DNA of 64,000 bases from Xylanimonas protaetiae (GCF_004135385.1 NZ_CP035493.1:1922001-1986000), one strand, 5' to 3'. Numbered from the stretch's first letter, positions 27,954 through 36,338 are shown. Numbers and translations: made by a program. Notes: generated by a model from the sequence alone, not told the origin.

Positions 27954-28689
27954 GGCGGCTGATCTCCTCGCGCAGGCGGGCGGTGATCTCGCCCGTGAGC
28001 CGGACGGGGTCCTGGTCTCCGACGTTCCACTCGTGCACCACGCGGCCCGGGCGCGAGGAGAGCAGCAGCACGCGCTGGCCGAGGCGCACGGCCTCGCGCA
28101 CGTTGTGGGTGACGAACACGACGGTGCGCTGCGTGGTGCGCCAGATGCGCTCGAGCTCGTCGTGCAGCAGGTCGCGCGTGATGGCGTCGAGCGCGGCGAA
28201 TGGCTCGTCCATGAGCAGGACGTCGCGGTCCTGGGCGAGCGCCCGGGCCAGGGCGACGCGCTGGCGCATGCCGCCGGACAGCTCGTGGGCGCGCTTGTCG
28301 GCGGCGCCGTCGAGCCGCACGAGGTGCAGCAGCTCGGCGGCGCGCTCGGTGCGCTCCGCACGCGGCACGCCGCGCAGCTTGAGCGCCAGCTCGACGTTCT
28401 TCGCGGCGGTGAGCCACGGCAGCAGCGCGGGCTCCTGGAACATCAGGGCCGCGGGACCGGCCACCACGTCCCCCGCCGTCGCCGGCTCGAGCCCGGCGAG
28501 GATGCTCAGGAGCGTCGACTTGCCGCACCCGGACGCGCCGATGAGGCACACGAGCTCGCCCGGGGCGATCGACAGGTCGACGCCGTCGAGCACGGGCGGG
28601 CCGCCGGCGAACCGCTTGCCGACGCCGGTGAGGCGCACGGCGACGTCGTCCGTCAGGGAGCCCGTGTCGACGAGGGACGTGGTGGTCAT
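27943..28689 (-). CDS. SsuB/TauB-type ABC transporter ATP-binding protein
   Basis: ATPase of 248 residues for the adjacent permease and binding protein. Motifs: Walker A GASGCGKST near residue 50, Q-loop LMFQEPALLPWLTAAKNVELAL, signature LSGGMRQR, Walker B VLLMDEPFAALDAITR and switch His VFVTHNVREAVRL. The LPWLTAAKNVELAL and DEPFAALDAITR wording is typical of the sulfonate/taurine/nitrate group. Start ATG is three bases after the binding-protein stop. Confidence 0.92.
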   Translation of the reverse strand: MTTTSLVDTGSLTDDVAVRLTGVGKRFAGGPPVLDGVDLSIAPGELVCLIGASGCGKSTLLSILAGLEPATAGDVVAGPAALMFQEPALLPWLTAAKNVELALKLRGVPRAERTERAAELLHLVRLDGAADKRAHELSGGMRQRVALARALAQDRDVLLMDEPFAALDAITRDLLHDELERIWRTTQRTVVFVTHNVREAVRLGQRVLLLSSRPGRVVHEWNVGDQDPVRLTGEITARLREEISRHAH

Positions 28690-28692
28690 GTG

Positions 28693-29790
28693 CTACTCCT
28701 CGCCCAGCCCGGAGGCCGAGACCTTCTCCTGGCCGTCCGCGGCCAGGACCTTGTTGAGCAGGCGCAGGTCGTAGATGCCATGGAGGTCGGCGTCCTGCGT
28801 GGTGCCGGCCTTCACTCCGTGGTCGAGCTGCGTCTGGAGCGTGCTGGCGATCGGGTCGGCCGTGAACTCGATGTTCTGGAACGCCGAGTCCAGGATGTCC
28901 TGCGACAGCGGCTTGCCCGCTGCCTTGGCGATCTCGTCGTTGACGAGCTTCGCGCTGCCCGCCGGGTCGTCCTGGAGGGCCTTGATCGCCGCGACCTCGC
29001 CGCGCAGCACGGCCTCGACGGTCTCGGGGTGGTCGGTCAGGAAGTCGGACCGCACGATGACGTTCGTCGTGACGAACCGGCCGTCCGGCCACAGGTCCTT
29101 CTCGTCGACCAGCACGTGCGCGCCCGCCTCGAGCACCAGGCGCGAGGCCCACGGCTCGGGCAGCCAGCCGCCGTCGAGCTCGCCGTTCTGGAACAGCTGG
29201 AGCGTCTGGGCGTTCTCCGTGGGCGTCACCGCGACGTCGCCGCCGCCCTGCAGGTCGCTCGTGTAGCCCTGGTCGGCGAGCCAGACGCGCAGCGCGACGT
29301 CCTGCGTGCCGCCGAGCTGCGGCGAGGCGATCTTCGTGCCCTGCAGGTCCTCCGGCGTGTCGATGCCGTCGCGCACGACGAGCGACGCGCCGCCGGAGGC
29401 AGCGCCGGCGACGATCTTCAGGCCCTTGCCCTGCGACTTCACGAAGCCGTTGATCGCGGGGCTCGGCCCGATGAACGCGATGTCGATCGCGCCGGCGTTG
29501 AGCGCCTCGAGCTCGGCGGGGCCCGCGTTGAAGACCTCCGTCTTCAGCGCCGTGGAGCCCAGCTCCTTGGCGAAGTACCCGCCGGCCGCGCCCACGAGGG
29601 CGGGCGCGTGCGTGACGTTCGCGAAGTAGCCGACGTGCACCTCGGTCGCGGCGCCCTCGTCCTTCGACGCCCCGCCCGTCGCGGACGACGGCCCGGCGCA
29701 CGCCGCCATGCCCAGGACCAGCCCCATGCCCAGAGCTGTGCACGCGGCCCTCCCGACCAGGGCGGCGGGGATGCGGGTCTTCGTCGTCAT
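28693..29790 (-). CDS. SsuA/NrtA-like substrate-binding lipoprotein
   Basis: Extracytoplasmic solute-binding protein of 365 residues, anchored by a lipobox (LGMAAC, Cys near residue 31) after a basic N-terminus and hydrophobic stretch. The mature part shows the NMT1/SsuA pattern: HVGYFANVTHAPALVGAAGGYFAKELG, LNAGAIDIAFIGPSPAINGF, LQGTKIASPQLGGTQDVALRVWL and LDGGWLPEPWASRLV. AAGGAG lies eight bases before the ATG. Gene order with the ATPase and permease, and placement directly after cysN, make it the likely importer of sulfate or an organosulfur compound for this pathway. Confidence 0.9.
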   Translation of the reverse strand: MTTKTRIPAALVGRAACTALGMGLVLGMAACAGPSSATGGASKDEGAATEVHVGYFANVTHAPALVGAAGGYFAKELGSTALKTEVFNAGPAELEALNAGAIDIAFIGPSPAINGFVKSQGKGLKIVAGAASGGASLVVRDGIDTPEDLQGTKIASPQLGGTQDVALRVWLADQGYTSDLQGGGDVAVTPTENAQTLQLFQNGELDGGWLPEPWASRLVLEAGAHVLVDEKDLWPDGRFVTTNVIVRSDFLTDHPETVEAVLRGEVAAIKALQDDPAGSAKLVNDEIAKAAGKPLSQDILDSAFQNIEFTADPIASTLQTQLDHGVKAGTTQDADLHGIYDLRLLNKVLAADGQEKVSASGLGEE

Positions 29791-29843
29791 CGTGGTTCTC
29801 CTTCGGGGGATGGGTCCGGTCGCCATGGTCGGCGCCGGGGGAC

Positions 29844-31151
29844 TCAGGCTCCGTCGACCATGCCGGCGGCGAGGGTGGCGCCGTCGTCGGGGTCGATGAG
29901 CAGGAACGCGCCGGTGCGGCGCGCCCTCGCGTAGGGCTCGACGGGCACGGGCGCCGCGAGGCGCAGCGTGACCCGGCCGAGGTCGTTGAGGGTCAGCGAC
30001 TCGGCCGCGAGCAGCTCGGCGGCGTCGAGCGTGTCGAGGTCGAGGCGGCCCGCGATCTCGCGGACCTGCGCCTTGACGGTGCGGGTGCCGTGCTTGAGCA
30101 GCACGGTCGTGCGCGGGTGCAGCGGCCTGTCGCCGAGCCAGGCGAGCGTCGCGACGACGTCCTGCGTCGGGACGGGCGCGTCGGCGGCGGCCGCGAGGAG
30201 GTCGCCGCGCGCGACGTCGATGTCGTCCGCGAGGCGGATCGTCACCGACTGCGGCGCGAACGCCTCGGGCAGCGTGTCGAGGCCTGCGGCGAGCGAGTCG
30301 GCGGTGTCGATGCCGGCGACCGTCGTGCGGCGGCCCCCGGGCAGGACCACGACCTCGTCGCCGGGGCGCACGACGCCCGCGGCGACCTGGCCGGCGTAGC
30401 CGCGGTAGTCGCGGAAGCGGTCCTCGCCGGACTGCGGGCGCACGACGTGCTGCACGGCCAGGCGGAAGGGCGCGGCGTCGTCGGACGTGTCGCTGCTCGG
30501 CAGCTGTTCGAGCAGCTCGAGCAGGCTCGGGCCGCCGTACCAGGGCGTGTTGTCCGAGCGGTCGACGACGTTGTCGCCCAGCAGCGCCGAGACGGGGACG
30601 GCGTGCACGTGGGCGACCCCGAGGGTCGTGGCGGCGGTGCGCAGGTCGGCGGCGATCGAGTCGAACCGGTCCTGCGACCAGTCGACGAGGTCCACCTTGT
30701 TGACGGCGACGACCACGTGCGGCACGCGCAGCAGCGCGGCCACGGCCAGGTGGCGGCGCGTCTGCTCGAGCAGGCCCTTGCGCGCGTCCACGAGCAGCAC
30801 GACGACGTCGGCCGTCGAGGCGCCCGTGACCGTGTTGCGCGTGTACTGCACGTGGCCGGGGCAGTCGGCGAGCACGAACGAGCGGTTCGCCGTGGCGAAG
30901 TAGCGGTACGCGACGTCGATTGTGATGCCCTGCTCGCGCTCGGCGCGCAGGCCGTCGGTGAGCAGAGCGAGGTCGGTGCCCTCGTGACCGCGGTCCCGTG
31001 AGACGCGCTCGACGGCGTCGAGCTGGTCGCTCAGCACGGACTTCGAGTCGAAGAGCAGGCGGCCCACGAGCGTGGACTTGCCGTCGTCGACCGACCCGGC
31101 GGTGGCGATGCGCAGCAGGGTCGTGGTGGTGTCCAGGGTGGCGGTGGCCAT
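29844..31151 (-). CDS. cysN: Sulfate adenylyltransferase, GTPase subunit
   Basis: Elongation-factor-like GTPase that drives ATP sulfurylase (CysD) to form APS from sulfate and ATP. The 435-residue protein has the G-domain motifs GSVDDGKSTLVGRLLFD near residue 18, EREQGITIDVAYR, DCPGHVQYTRN and NKVDLVDW, followed by two beta-barrel domains (ending LIDPDDGATLAAGMV). There is no C-terminal APS kinase (CysC) domain, in line with direct APS reduction. ATG shares a base with the cysD stop (TGATG), so the two subunits are co-translated. Confidence 0.96.
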   Translation of the reverse strand: MATATLDTTTTLLRIATAGSVDDGKSTLVGRLLFDSKSVLSDQLDAVERVSRDRGHEGTDLALLTDGLRAEREQGITIDVAYRYFATANRSFVLADCPGHVQYTRNTVTGASTADVVVLLVDARKGLLEQTRRHLAVAALLRVPHVVVAVNKVDLVDWSQDRFDSIAADLRTAATTLGVAHVHAVPVSALLGDNVVDRSDNTPWYGGPSLLELLEQLPSSDTSDDAAPFRLAVQHVVRPQSGEDRFRDYRGYAGQVAAGVVRPGDEVVVLPGGRRTTVAGIDTADSLAAGLDTLPEAFAPQSVTIRLADDIDVARGDLLAAAADAPVPTQDVVATLAWLGDRPLHPRTTVLLKHGTRTVKAQVREIAGRLDLDTLDAAELLAAESLTLNDLGRVTLRLAAPVPVEPYARARRTGAFLLIDPDDGATLAAGMVDGA

Positions 31152-32083
31152 CAGAAGTACCCCTCCTTCTTGCGGTCCTCCATGGCGGCTTCCGACATGC
31201 GGTCGTCGGCGCGCGTGGCTCCGCGCTCGGTGATGCGGGTGGCGGCGATCTCGGCGACGACGTCGTCGACCGTCAGGGCGATCGACTCGACGGCGCCGGT
31301 GCAGGACATGTCGCCGACGGTGCGGTAGCGGACCTTCTCGGAGCGGACCGACGCGCGCTCGGCGGCGGTGCGCGGCTGCGCGTACGGCCCGACGGCCAGC
31401 AGCATGCCGTCGCGGTCGAAGACGTCGCGCTCGTGCGTGTAGTACAGGCTGGGCAGCTCGATGTTCTCGCGGGCGATGTACCGCCAGACGTCGAGCTCGG
31501 TCCAGTTGGACAGCGGGAACACGCGCACGTGCTCGCCTGGGCGGTGCCGGCCGTTGTACAGGTTCCACAGCTCGGGGCGCTGGTTGCGCGGGTCCCACTG
31601 CCCGAACTCGTCGCGCAGCGAGAAGATGCGCTCCTTCGCGCGGGCCTTCTCCTCGTCACGACGGCCTCCGCCGAACACGGCGGTGTACTTGCCGGCCTCG
31701 ATGGCGTCGAGCAGCGGCCGGGTCTGCAGCGGGTTGCGGGTGCCGTCGGCGCGCTCGCGCAGGCGGCCGTCGTCGATGTAGTCCTGCACCTTCGCGACCT
31801 CGAGGCGCAGGCGCAGGCGGTCCGCGGTGCGGTCGCGGAACGCGAGCACCTCGGGGAAGTTGTGGCCCGTGTCGACGTGCAGCAGCGGGAACGGCACCGG
31901 TGCCGGGGCGAACGCCTTGACCGCCAGGTGGAGCATGACGATCGAGTCCTTGCCGCCGCTGAACAGGAGCACGGGGCGCTCGAGCTCCGCGACGACCTCG
32001 CGGATGACGTGGATCGCCTCGCTCTCGAGGGCGTCGAGGAGGGAGAGGCTGGTGGTGGCGGTCGCTCGCGTTGCGGGGAACAT
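31151..32083 (-). CDS. cysD: Sulfate adenylyltransferase, catalytic subunit
   Basis: PP-loop ATP pyrophosphatase subunit of ATP sulfurylase, 310 residues. The PP-loop LLFSGGKDSIVMLHLAVKAF is at about residue 40, followed by HVDTGHNFPEVLAFRD, the Arg-rich FGGGRRDEEKARAKERIFS, and WNLYNGRHRPGEHVRVFPLSNWTELDVWRYI. It ends in RKKEGYF as most CysD proteins do. I use ATG 32083 with GGAAGG just upstream; a GTG at 32110 overlapping the cysH stop (GTGA) would add nine residues and is a fair alternative. Confidence 0.95.
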   Translation of the reverse strand: MFPATRATATTSLSLLDALESEAIHVIREVVAELERPVLLFSGGKDSIVMLHLAVKAFAPAPVPFPLLHVDTGHNFPEVLAFRDRTADRLRLRLEVAKVQDYIDDGRLRERADGTRNPLQTRPLLDAIEAGKYTAVFGGGRRDEEKARAKERIFSLRDEFGQWDPRNQRPELWNLYNGRHRPGEHVRVFPLSNWTELDVWRYIARENIELPSLYYTHERDVFDRDGMLLAVGPYAQPRTAAERASVRSEKVRYRTVGDMSCTGAVESIALTVDDVVAEIAATRITERGATRADDRMSEAAMEDRKKEGYF

Positions 32084-32106
32084 CGTGCCTTCCAGGGTTG
32101 ACGCGG

Positions 32107-33057
32107 TCACGTGTGCAGCCCGCACTCGGTCTTGTCGAAGCCGGACCAGCGGCCCGCACGGGGGTCCTCGCCCGGGGCGACGCGGCGGGTGCAGGGGCCG
32201 CAGCCGATCGACGGGTAGCCGTCGTCGAGCAGCGGGTTGAGCAGCACGCCGTTCCGGGCTGCGTAGCCGTACAGGTCGTCGCTCGACCAGGCGGCGAGCG
32301 GGTTGACCTTGATGAGGCCGTTCTTCTCGTCGAACGTGACCAGCGGGGTGCTCGCGCGGGTCGGCGCCTCGTCGCGGCGCACGCCCGTGAACCACACCTC
32401 GTACCCGGCGAGGGTCCGGGTGAGCGGCTCGACCTTGCGCATCGCGCAGCAGGCCGCGGGGTCGCGGGCCCACAGGTCCTTGCCGTGCTCGGCGTCCTGC
32501 TCCGCCACGGTGAGGCGAGGGAGCACGTCGACGACGGTGACGTCCATGGTCGCTGCGACGGCGTCGCGCGTGCCCACGGTCTCGGAGAAGTGGTAGCCGG
32601 TGTCGAGGAACAGGACGTCGACGAACGGCAGCGCCTGCGCGACGACGTGGGGGAGGACGGCGTCCGCCATCGAGCAGGCGACGGCGGCCAGGTCGCCGCC
32701 GAGCTCGCGGACGACCCAGGCGACGACCTGCTCGGCCGTGGCCTCGTCCGCCGCCCCGATGCCGGAGCCGCCGAGCTCCGTCGCGCCGCGCACGGCGATC
32801 GCACGCAGCTCGGCCTCGGACCGCTTGACGCGCGCGCGGGCGGCACGTCCCTCGGCGTGGGCAGCGCGAGCCGCCTCGCGCGCGAGGAACCGCTCACGCG
32901 GGCCGAGGGCGCCGGTCGTGCCCGTCGCGGCGAGCAGCGAGGACGCGGAGTCGCCCACCTCCGCCGTCACCGTGCCTGGTGCCGGTGACGGCTGCGGCTC
33001 CGCTGCGGGCGGATGCTCGTTCCTCGCCTCCACCCTCCGCTGCACCTCCGCCGTCAC
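32107..33057 (-). CDS. cysH: Adenylylsulfate (APS) reductase with a repeat-derived N-terminal insert
   Basis: Thioredoxin-dependent reduction of APS to sulfite and AMP. The 316-residue protein shows the [4Fe-4S]-type Cys pairs, CCAMRKVEPL near residue 203 and GCGPCTRR near residue 286, plus the catalytic C-terminal KTECGLH. These mark APS rather than PAPS reductase and fit the absence of CysC. The N-terminus is unusual: a 16-base direct repeat (32957-32972 and 33044-33059) brackets an 87-base, 29-codon, in-frame stretch that matches an intergenic repeat at 22019. GTG 33057 overlaps the sulfite reductase stop (GTGA); the inner repeat copy holds another GTG at 32970, perhaps the ancestral start. 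Confidence 0.94.
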   Translation of the reverse strand: MTAEVQRRVEARNEHPPAAEPQPSPAPGTVTAEVGDSASSLLAATGTTGALGPRERFLAREAARAAHAEGRAARARVKRSEAELRAIAVRGATELGGSGIGAADEATAEQVVAWVVRELGGDLAAVACSMADAVLPHVVAQALPFVDVLFLDTGYHFSETVGTRDAVAATMDVTVVDVLPRLTVAEQDAEHGKDLWARDPAACCAMRKVEPLTRTLAGYEVWFTGVRRDEAPTRASTPLVTFDEKNGLIKVNPLAAWSSDDLYGYAARNGVLLNPLLDDGYPSIGCGPCTRRVAPGEDPRAGRWSGFDKTECGLHT

Positions 33058-33059
33058 CG
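32957..33059. repeat. 16-bp direct repeats around an 87-bp in-frame insert in cysH
   Basis: ACCTCCGCCGTCACCG occurs at 32957-32972 and again at 33044-33059, exactly 87 bases (29 codons) apart. Between them, 33015-33043 matches the dispersed repeat at 22019-22047, beginning GCTCGTTCCTCG and ending CTCCGCTGC. The layout looks like insertion of a small repeat with duplication of the target at the sir-cysH junction. Confidence 0.8.
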
Positions 33060-34772
33060 GAGCGCCTCCTCGTCCGCGCGGTGCGCCCACCGGGCGAACG
33101 TCTCGCCCGGCTCGCGGTCGGCCGCGAAGCGGCGGACCACCTTCTCGACGTAGTCGGCCAGGCCGTCCGCCGTGACCTTGAGGCCGCGCACCGTGCGGCC
33201 CAGGCCGGGCTCCTCGCGGTCCGCCGACGTCAGGCCCCCGCCCAGGTGCACCTGGAAGCCGGGCACCTGCTCGCCGTCGTCGGACAGGACGAGCTGGCCC
33301 TTGAAGCCGATGTCCGCCGTCTGGATGCGGGCGCACGAGTTGGGGCAGCCGTTGACGTTGATCTCGAGCTTCGTGTCGAGCGACGCGAGGACGTCGCCCG
33401 CACGCTCCTCGAGCGTGGCGATCGCGGCGGCCGCGGTGTCCTTCGTGTCGACGATCGCGAGCTTGCAGAACTCGATGCCCGTGCAAGCGATCGTGGAGCG
33501 GCGCACGAGGCTCGGGCGGGCGGTGAGGCCGAGCGGCTCGAGGCCCGCGACGAGCTCGTCCACGCGGTCGGCCGGCACGCCGAGGACGACGACCTTCTGG
33601 TGCACCGTGAGGCGGGCCGACTCGGCGCCGACCTGCTCGATGAGGTCGGCGAGCCCCGTCAGCGTGTTGCCGCCCACGCGCCCGACGACGGGCGCCGCGC
33701 CCACGTAGAAGCGGCCGTCCTTCTGCTCGTGCACGCCCACGTGGTCGCTCGGGCGGGTCGGCGCGGCCGGCGCGGGGCCGTCGGGGAGGGCGTAGCCGAG
33801 GTACTCGTCCTGGAGCACCTGGCGGAACCTCTCGGTGCCCCAGTCGGCCAGGAGGAACTTCAGGCGGGCCTTGTTGCGCAGCCGTCGGTAGCCGTAGTCG
33901 CGGAAGATGCGGATGACGCCGTGCCAGACGTCGGCGGCCTGCTCCTGCGTGACGAACACGCCGAGGCGCTCGCCGAGACGCGGCGTCGTCGACAGGGCGC
34001 CACCCACCCACAGGTCGTAGCCGGGGCCGAGGTCGGGGTGGACCACGCCCACGAGCGAGATGTCGTTGATCTCGTGCACGACGTCGAGGCTCGGGTGGCC
34101 CGTGATGGCCGTCTTGAACTTGCGCGGCAGGTTGGCCAGCTCCGGGTCGCCGATGTAGCGGCGCTTGATCTCCAGGATCGCGGGCGTCGGGTCGATGATC
34201 TCGTCCGCGGCGATGCCGGCCACGGGCGAGCCGAGGAACCCGCGCGGGGAGTCGCCGCACGCCGTCGTCGTCTCGAGGCCCACGGTGTCCAGGCGACGCC
34301 AGATCTCCGGGACGTCCTCGACGGAGATCCAGTGGTACTGGATGTTCTGCCGGTCCGTGATGTCCGCGGTGCCGCGGGCGAAGTCGGTCGAGATGCCACC
34401 CAGCACGCGCAGCGCCGCGGGGCTCAGCGCCTGGCCGTCGGAGCGGACGCGGAGCATGAAGTAGCGGTCCTCGAGCTCGTGCGGCTCGAGCGTGGCGGTG
34501 CGGCCGCCGTCGATCCCCGGCTTGCGCTGCGTGTACAGGCCCCACCAGCGGAACCGGCCGTGCAGGTCGTCGTCCGGGATGGAGTCGAAGCCGTGCTTCG
34601 CGTAGACGTCCTCGATGCGCTCGCGGACGCCGAGGGGCGCCGACTCCTGCTTGAAGACCTCGTTGGCGTTGAGCGGCTCGGTGCCGTCGACCTTCCACTG
34701 GCCGTTGGGCCGGCCCGCGCGCGGCGGGCGGACGGCAGCCCGTGCGGGGGGCGGGCTCGCGGTGGTGGACAT
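33054..34772 (-). CDS. sir: Ferredoxin-dependent sulfite reductase (siroheme, 4Fe-4S)
   Basis: Six-electron reduction of sulfite to sulfide. The 572-residue protein has the duplicated nitrite/sulfite reductase layout: a ferredoxin-like half-domain with RFRWWGLYTQRKPG, ITDRQNIQYHWI and then two siroheme/4Fe-4S segments. Cluster-binding Cys are in IACTGIEFCKLAI and NGCPNSCAR. This combination and length match the NirA/SirA-type ferredoxin enzymes of actinobacteria. AGAGGGGAC lies a few bases before the ATG. The gene is separated from the YeiH-type gene by 83 bases with a hairpin and is coupled to cysH by a GTGA overlap. Nitrite reductase activity is the alternative, but the cys neighbours favour sulfite. 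Confidence 0.93.
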   Translation of the reverse strand: MSTTASPPPARAAVRPPRAGRPNGQWKVDGTEPLNANEVFKQESAPLGVRERIEDVYAKHGFDSIPDDDLHGRFRWWGLYTQRKPGIDGGRTATLEPHELEDRYFMLRVRSDGQALSPAALRVLGGISTDFARGTADITDRQNIQYHWISVEDVPEIWRRLDTVGLETTTACGDSPRGFLGSPVAGIAADEIIDPTPAILEIKRRYIGDPELANLPRKFKTAITGHPSLDVVHEINDISLVGVVHPDLGPGYDLWVGGALSTTPRLGERLGVFVTQEQAADVWHGVIRIFRDYGYRRLRNKARLKFLLADWGTERFRQVLQDEYLGYALPDGPAPAAPTRPSDHVGVHEQKDGRFYVGAAPVVGRVGGNTLTGLADLIEQVGAESARLTVHQKVVVLGVPADRVDELVAGLEPLGLTARPSLVRRSTIACTGIEFCKLAIVDTKDTAAAAIATLEERAGDVLASLDTKLEINVNGCPNSCARIQTADIGFKGQLVLSDDGEQVPGFQVHLGGGLTSADREEPGLGRTVRGLKVTADGLADYVEKVVRRFAADREPGETFARWAHRADEEALR

Positions 34773-34823
34773 GCAGGTCCCCTCTCGGGTGGCGGGTGGA
34801 GCGGTGTCGTGGCGTCCCGGGCC

Positions 34824-34845
34824 GGGCCCCTGCGCGGAGGGGCCC
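34824..34845 (-). terminator. Hairpin between the YeiH-type gene and sulfite reductase
   Basis: Perfect 7-bp stem GGGCCCC/GGGGCCC with an 8-base loop lies 11 bases past the transporter stop. It may end part of the transcripts or protect the 3' end of the transporter message, allowing unequal expression within the locus. Confidence 0.55.
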
Positions 34846-34855
34846 GCCCCTGGGG

Positions 34856-36007
34856 TCACAACGTCACGTGGGCGAAGAGCAGGCTCGCGAGGGCGAGTCC
34901 TGCGACGAGGTTGAACACCGCCGCCGAGCCGAAGACGACGAGCGGGCGCCAGCCCGCCTCGCGCACGCCGGACAGCCGGAACTCGAGGCCGATCGACACG
35001 AACGCGATGATGAAGAAGACCGTGCTGAGCGCCTTGATGACCGCCAGGTCGGGCGCCGCGGCGTCCGCCCCGACGTTGCCGACGTACACGGTCGCGATGG
35101 CGGAGGCGAGGATGAAGCCGAGGACAAACTTCGGGAACCGCGTCCACAGCTCCGACGCCTTGGGGGCCGCGGCGCCCTCCGTGCGCTCCACCTTGAAGGC
35201 GAAGTACGCGGTGAGCAGGAACGCGACGACGCCGATGAGCACGTTCTGCGAGGCCTTGACGATCGCGGCGATCTTCAGCACGTCGTCCCCCGCGATCGCG
35301 GCGGAGGCCGTCACCGCCGCCGTGGTGTCGATGTTCCCGCCGATCCAGGCGCCGGCCACGGCCGGGGTCAGGTTCAGCACGTCGGCGAGCCACGGCAGCA
35401 CGAAGATCGACGGCAGGGCGAACAGGATCACGAGGCTCGCGGCGTAGGCGAGCTGCTCGCGCTTGGCCTGCACGGCGCCTGCCGCGGAGATCGCCGCGCT
35501 CACGCCGCAGATGGACACGGCCGACGAGAGCAGCGCGCGCAGCTTGGCGTCGACGCCGAGGCGCCCACCCAGCCACCACGTGAAGCCGAACACGAGCGTG
35601 ATGAGCAGGACGGCCTGGAGGATGCCGGGGCCGCCCGCCTTGGTGATGGTGGCGAAGTTGATCGTGGCGCCGAGCAGCACCAGCCCGAGCTTGATGAACA
35701 GCTCGGTGCGGAACGCGGCCGCGAGGCGGTCCCGGACGCCCGCGAGCGAGAGCACCAGGTTGCCGAGCAGGCCCAGCGCGATGGCGTAGACGGGGTACTC
35801 GATCGCCCCGGCGACGCCCTCCAGGGCGGTGCCCTCGAACCAGACCGGGACGTCGGCGGAGAGCTCGCGGGCTGCCCAGGCGAGGGCGAGCAGGACCACG
35901 AGGCCGACGACGGTGTAGAGCGGGCCGAGCCGGGAGCCGGTCTGGACGACCGAGTCCTCGAGCGAGGCGGGACGGGGCGCGTTCTTCGCGGTGGCGGACG
36001 TGCTCAT
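34856..36007 (-). CDS. YeiH/UPF0324-type putative sulfate transporter
   Basis: Integral membrane protein of 383 residues with about ten helices. Family hallmarks: IEYPVYAIALGLLGNLV, the amphipathic FIKLGLVLLGATINF, LSSAVSICGVSAAISAAGAV and WIGGNIDTTAAVTASAAIAGDDVLKIAAIVKASQN. YeiH relatives are annotated as sulfate exporters from sequence, but the direction and substrate are little tested; placement as the first large gene of a sulfate-assimilation locus favours a role in sulfur-anion movement. The 61-residue gene just upstream overlaps by one base (TGATG) and seems to supply the missing first helix. Confidence 0.87.
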   Translation of the reverse strand: MSTSATAKNAPRPASLEDSVVQTGSRLGPLYTVVGLVVLLALAWAARELSADVPVWFEGTALEGVAGAIEYPVYAIALGLLGNLVLSLAGVRDRLAAAFRTELFIKLGLVLLGATINFATITKAGGPGILQAVLLITLVFGFTWWLGGRLGVDAKLRALLSSAVSICGVSAAISAAGAVQAKREQLAYAASLVILFALPSIFVLPWLADVLNLTPAVAGAWIGGNIDTTAAVTASAAIAGDDVLKIAAIVKASQNVLIGVVAFLLTAYFAFKVERTEGAAAPKASELWTRFPKFVLGFILASAIATVYVGNVGADAAAPDLAVIKALSTVFFIIAFVSIGLEFRLSGVREAGWRPLVVFGSAAVFNLVAGLALASLLFAHVTL

Positions 36008-36192
36008 CAGGCCACCAGCCCCTCGGGCAGCAGGGACAGGAGGCCGAGCGCGACGAGCGCGAGGCCGACGACCGTCGCGGCCCAGTCCTCGTTGAGGTGG
36101 ATGCGGCGGGCGGTGGCGACGGTGGCCTCGGGGGTGGCGGGCTGCGCGGCGACGTCGGGTGCGACGTCCTCGGGCCGAGCGGGTGCAGACAT
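36007..36192 (-). CDS. Small one-helix membrane protein coupled to the YeiH-type gene
   Basis: A 61-residue protein: a Pro/Ala-rich hydrophilic half and one membrane helix at residues 40-58 (WAATVVGLALVALGLLSLLP). GGAAGAGG precedes the ATG by about ten bases, a good ribosome site. Its stop and the ATG of the YeiH-type gene share one base. The pattern HLNEDWAATVVGLALVALGLL is very like the N-terminal helix of one-piece YeiH transporters (EDW...GL), so I read it as a split-off first helix. It is the first protein-coding gene after the Cys leader ORF. Confidence 0.75.
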   Translation of the reverse strand: MSAPARPEDVAPDVAAQPATPEATVATARRIHLNEDWAATVVGLALVALGLLSLLPEGLVA

Positions 36193-36236
36193 GTCGGTGG
36201 TACCTCTTCCGGGCGATGGGGCTCGATCAGCGGGGC

Positions 36237-36291
36237 GGGCGGCGGCCGCTCCGCTCCCCAGGACCGGGGTGCGCGCAGGCAGGCGCCGCCC
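36237..36291 (-). promoter_or_regulatory. Attenuator-like alternative stems downstream of the Cys leader ORF
   Basis: On the minus strand GGGCGGCG (36291-36284, starting at the last base of the leader stop) can pair with CGCCGCCC at 36244-36237, giving a long-range hairpin that encloses CCCC-N6-GGGG. The same GGGCGGCG can instead pair with CGCCGCCC inside the leader ORF (36320-36313). The two pairings exclude each other, so ribosome position on the leader could choose between them. Confidence 0.55.
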
Positions 36292-36338
36292 TAGAGACAC
36301 ATCTCCGGGGTGGGGCGGCGGAAGCACATGCGTGGCAT
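36291..36338 (-). CDS. Leaderless Cys-containing leader peptide of the sulfur locus
   Basis: A 15-codon ORF, MPRMCFRRPTPEMCL, with Cys at codons 5 and 14, just before the stop. It has no ribosome site but starts seven bases after CAATCT, which has TTGCCT 17 bases further upstream, so transcript and ORF probably begin together. Cys-bearing leaderless ORFs upstream of sulfur genes act as cysteine-responsive attenuators in mycobacteria. The position ahead of the sulfur operon and the alternative stems beside it fit that role. A cis-acting peptide is expected, not a stable product. Confidence 0.7.
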   Translation of the reverse strand: MPRMCFRRPTPEMCL

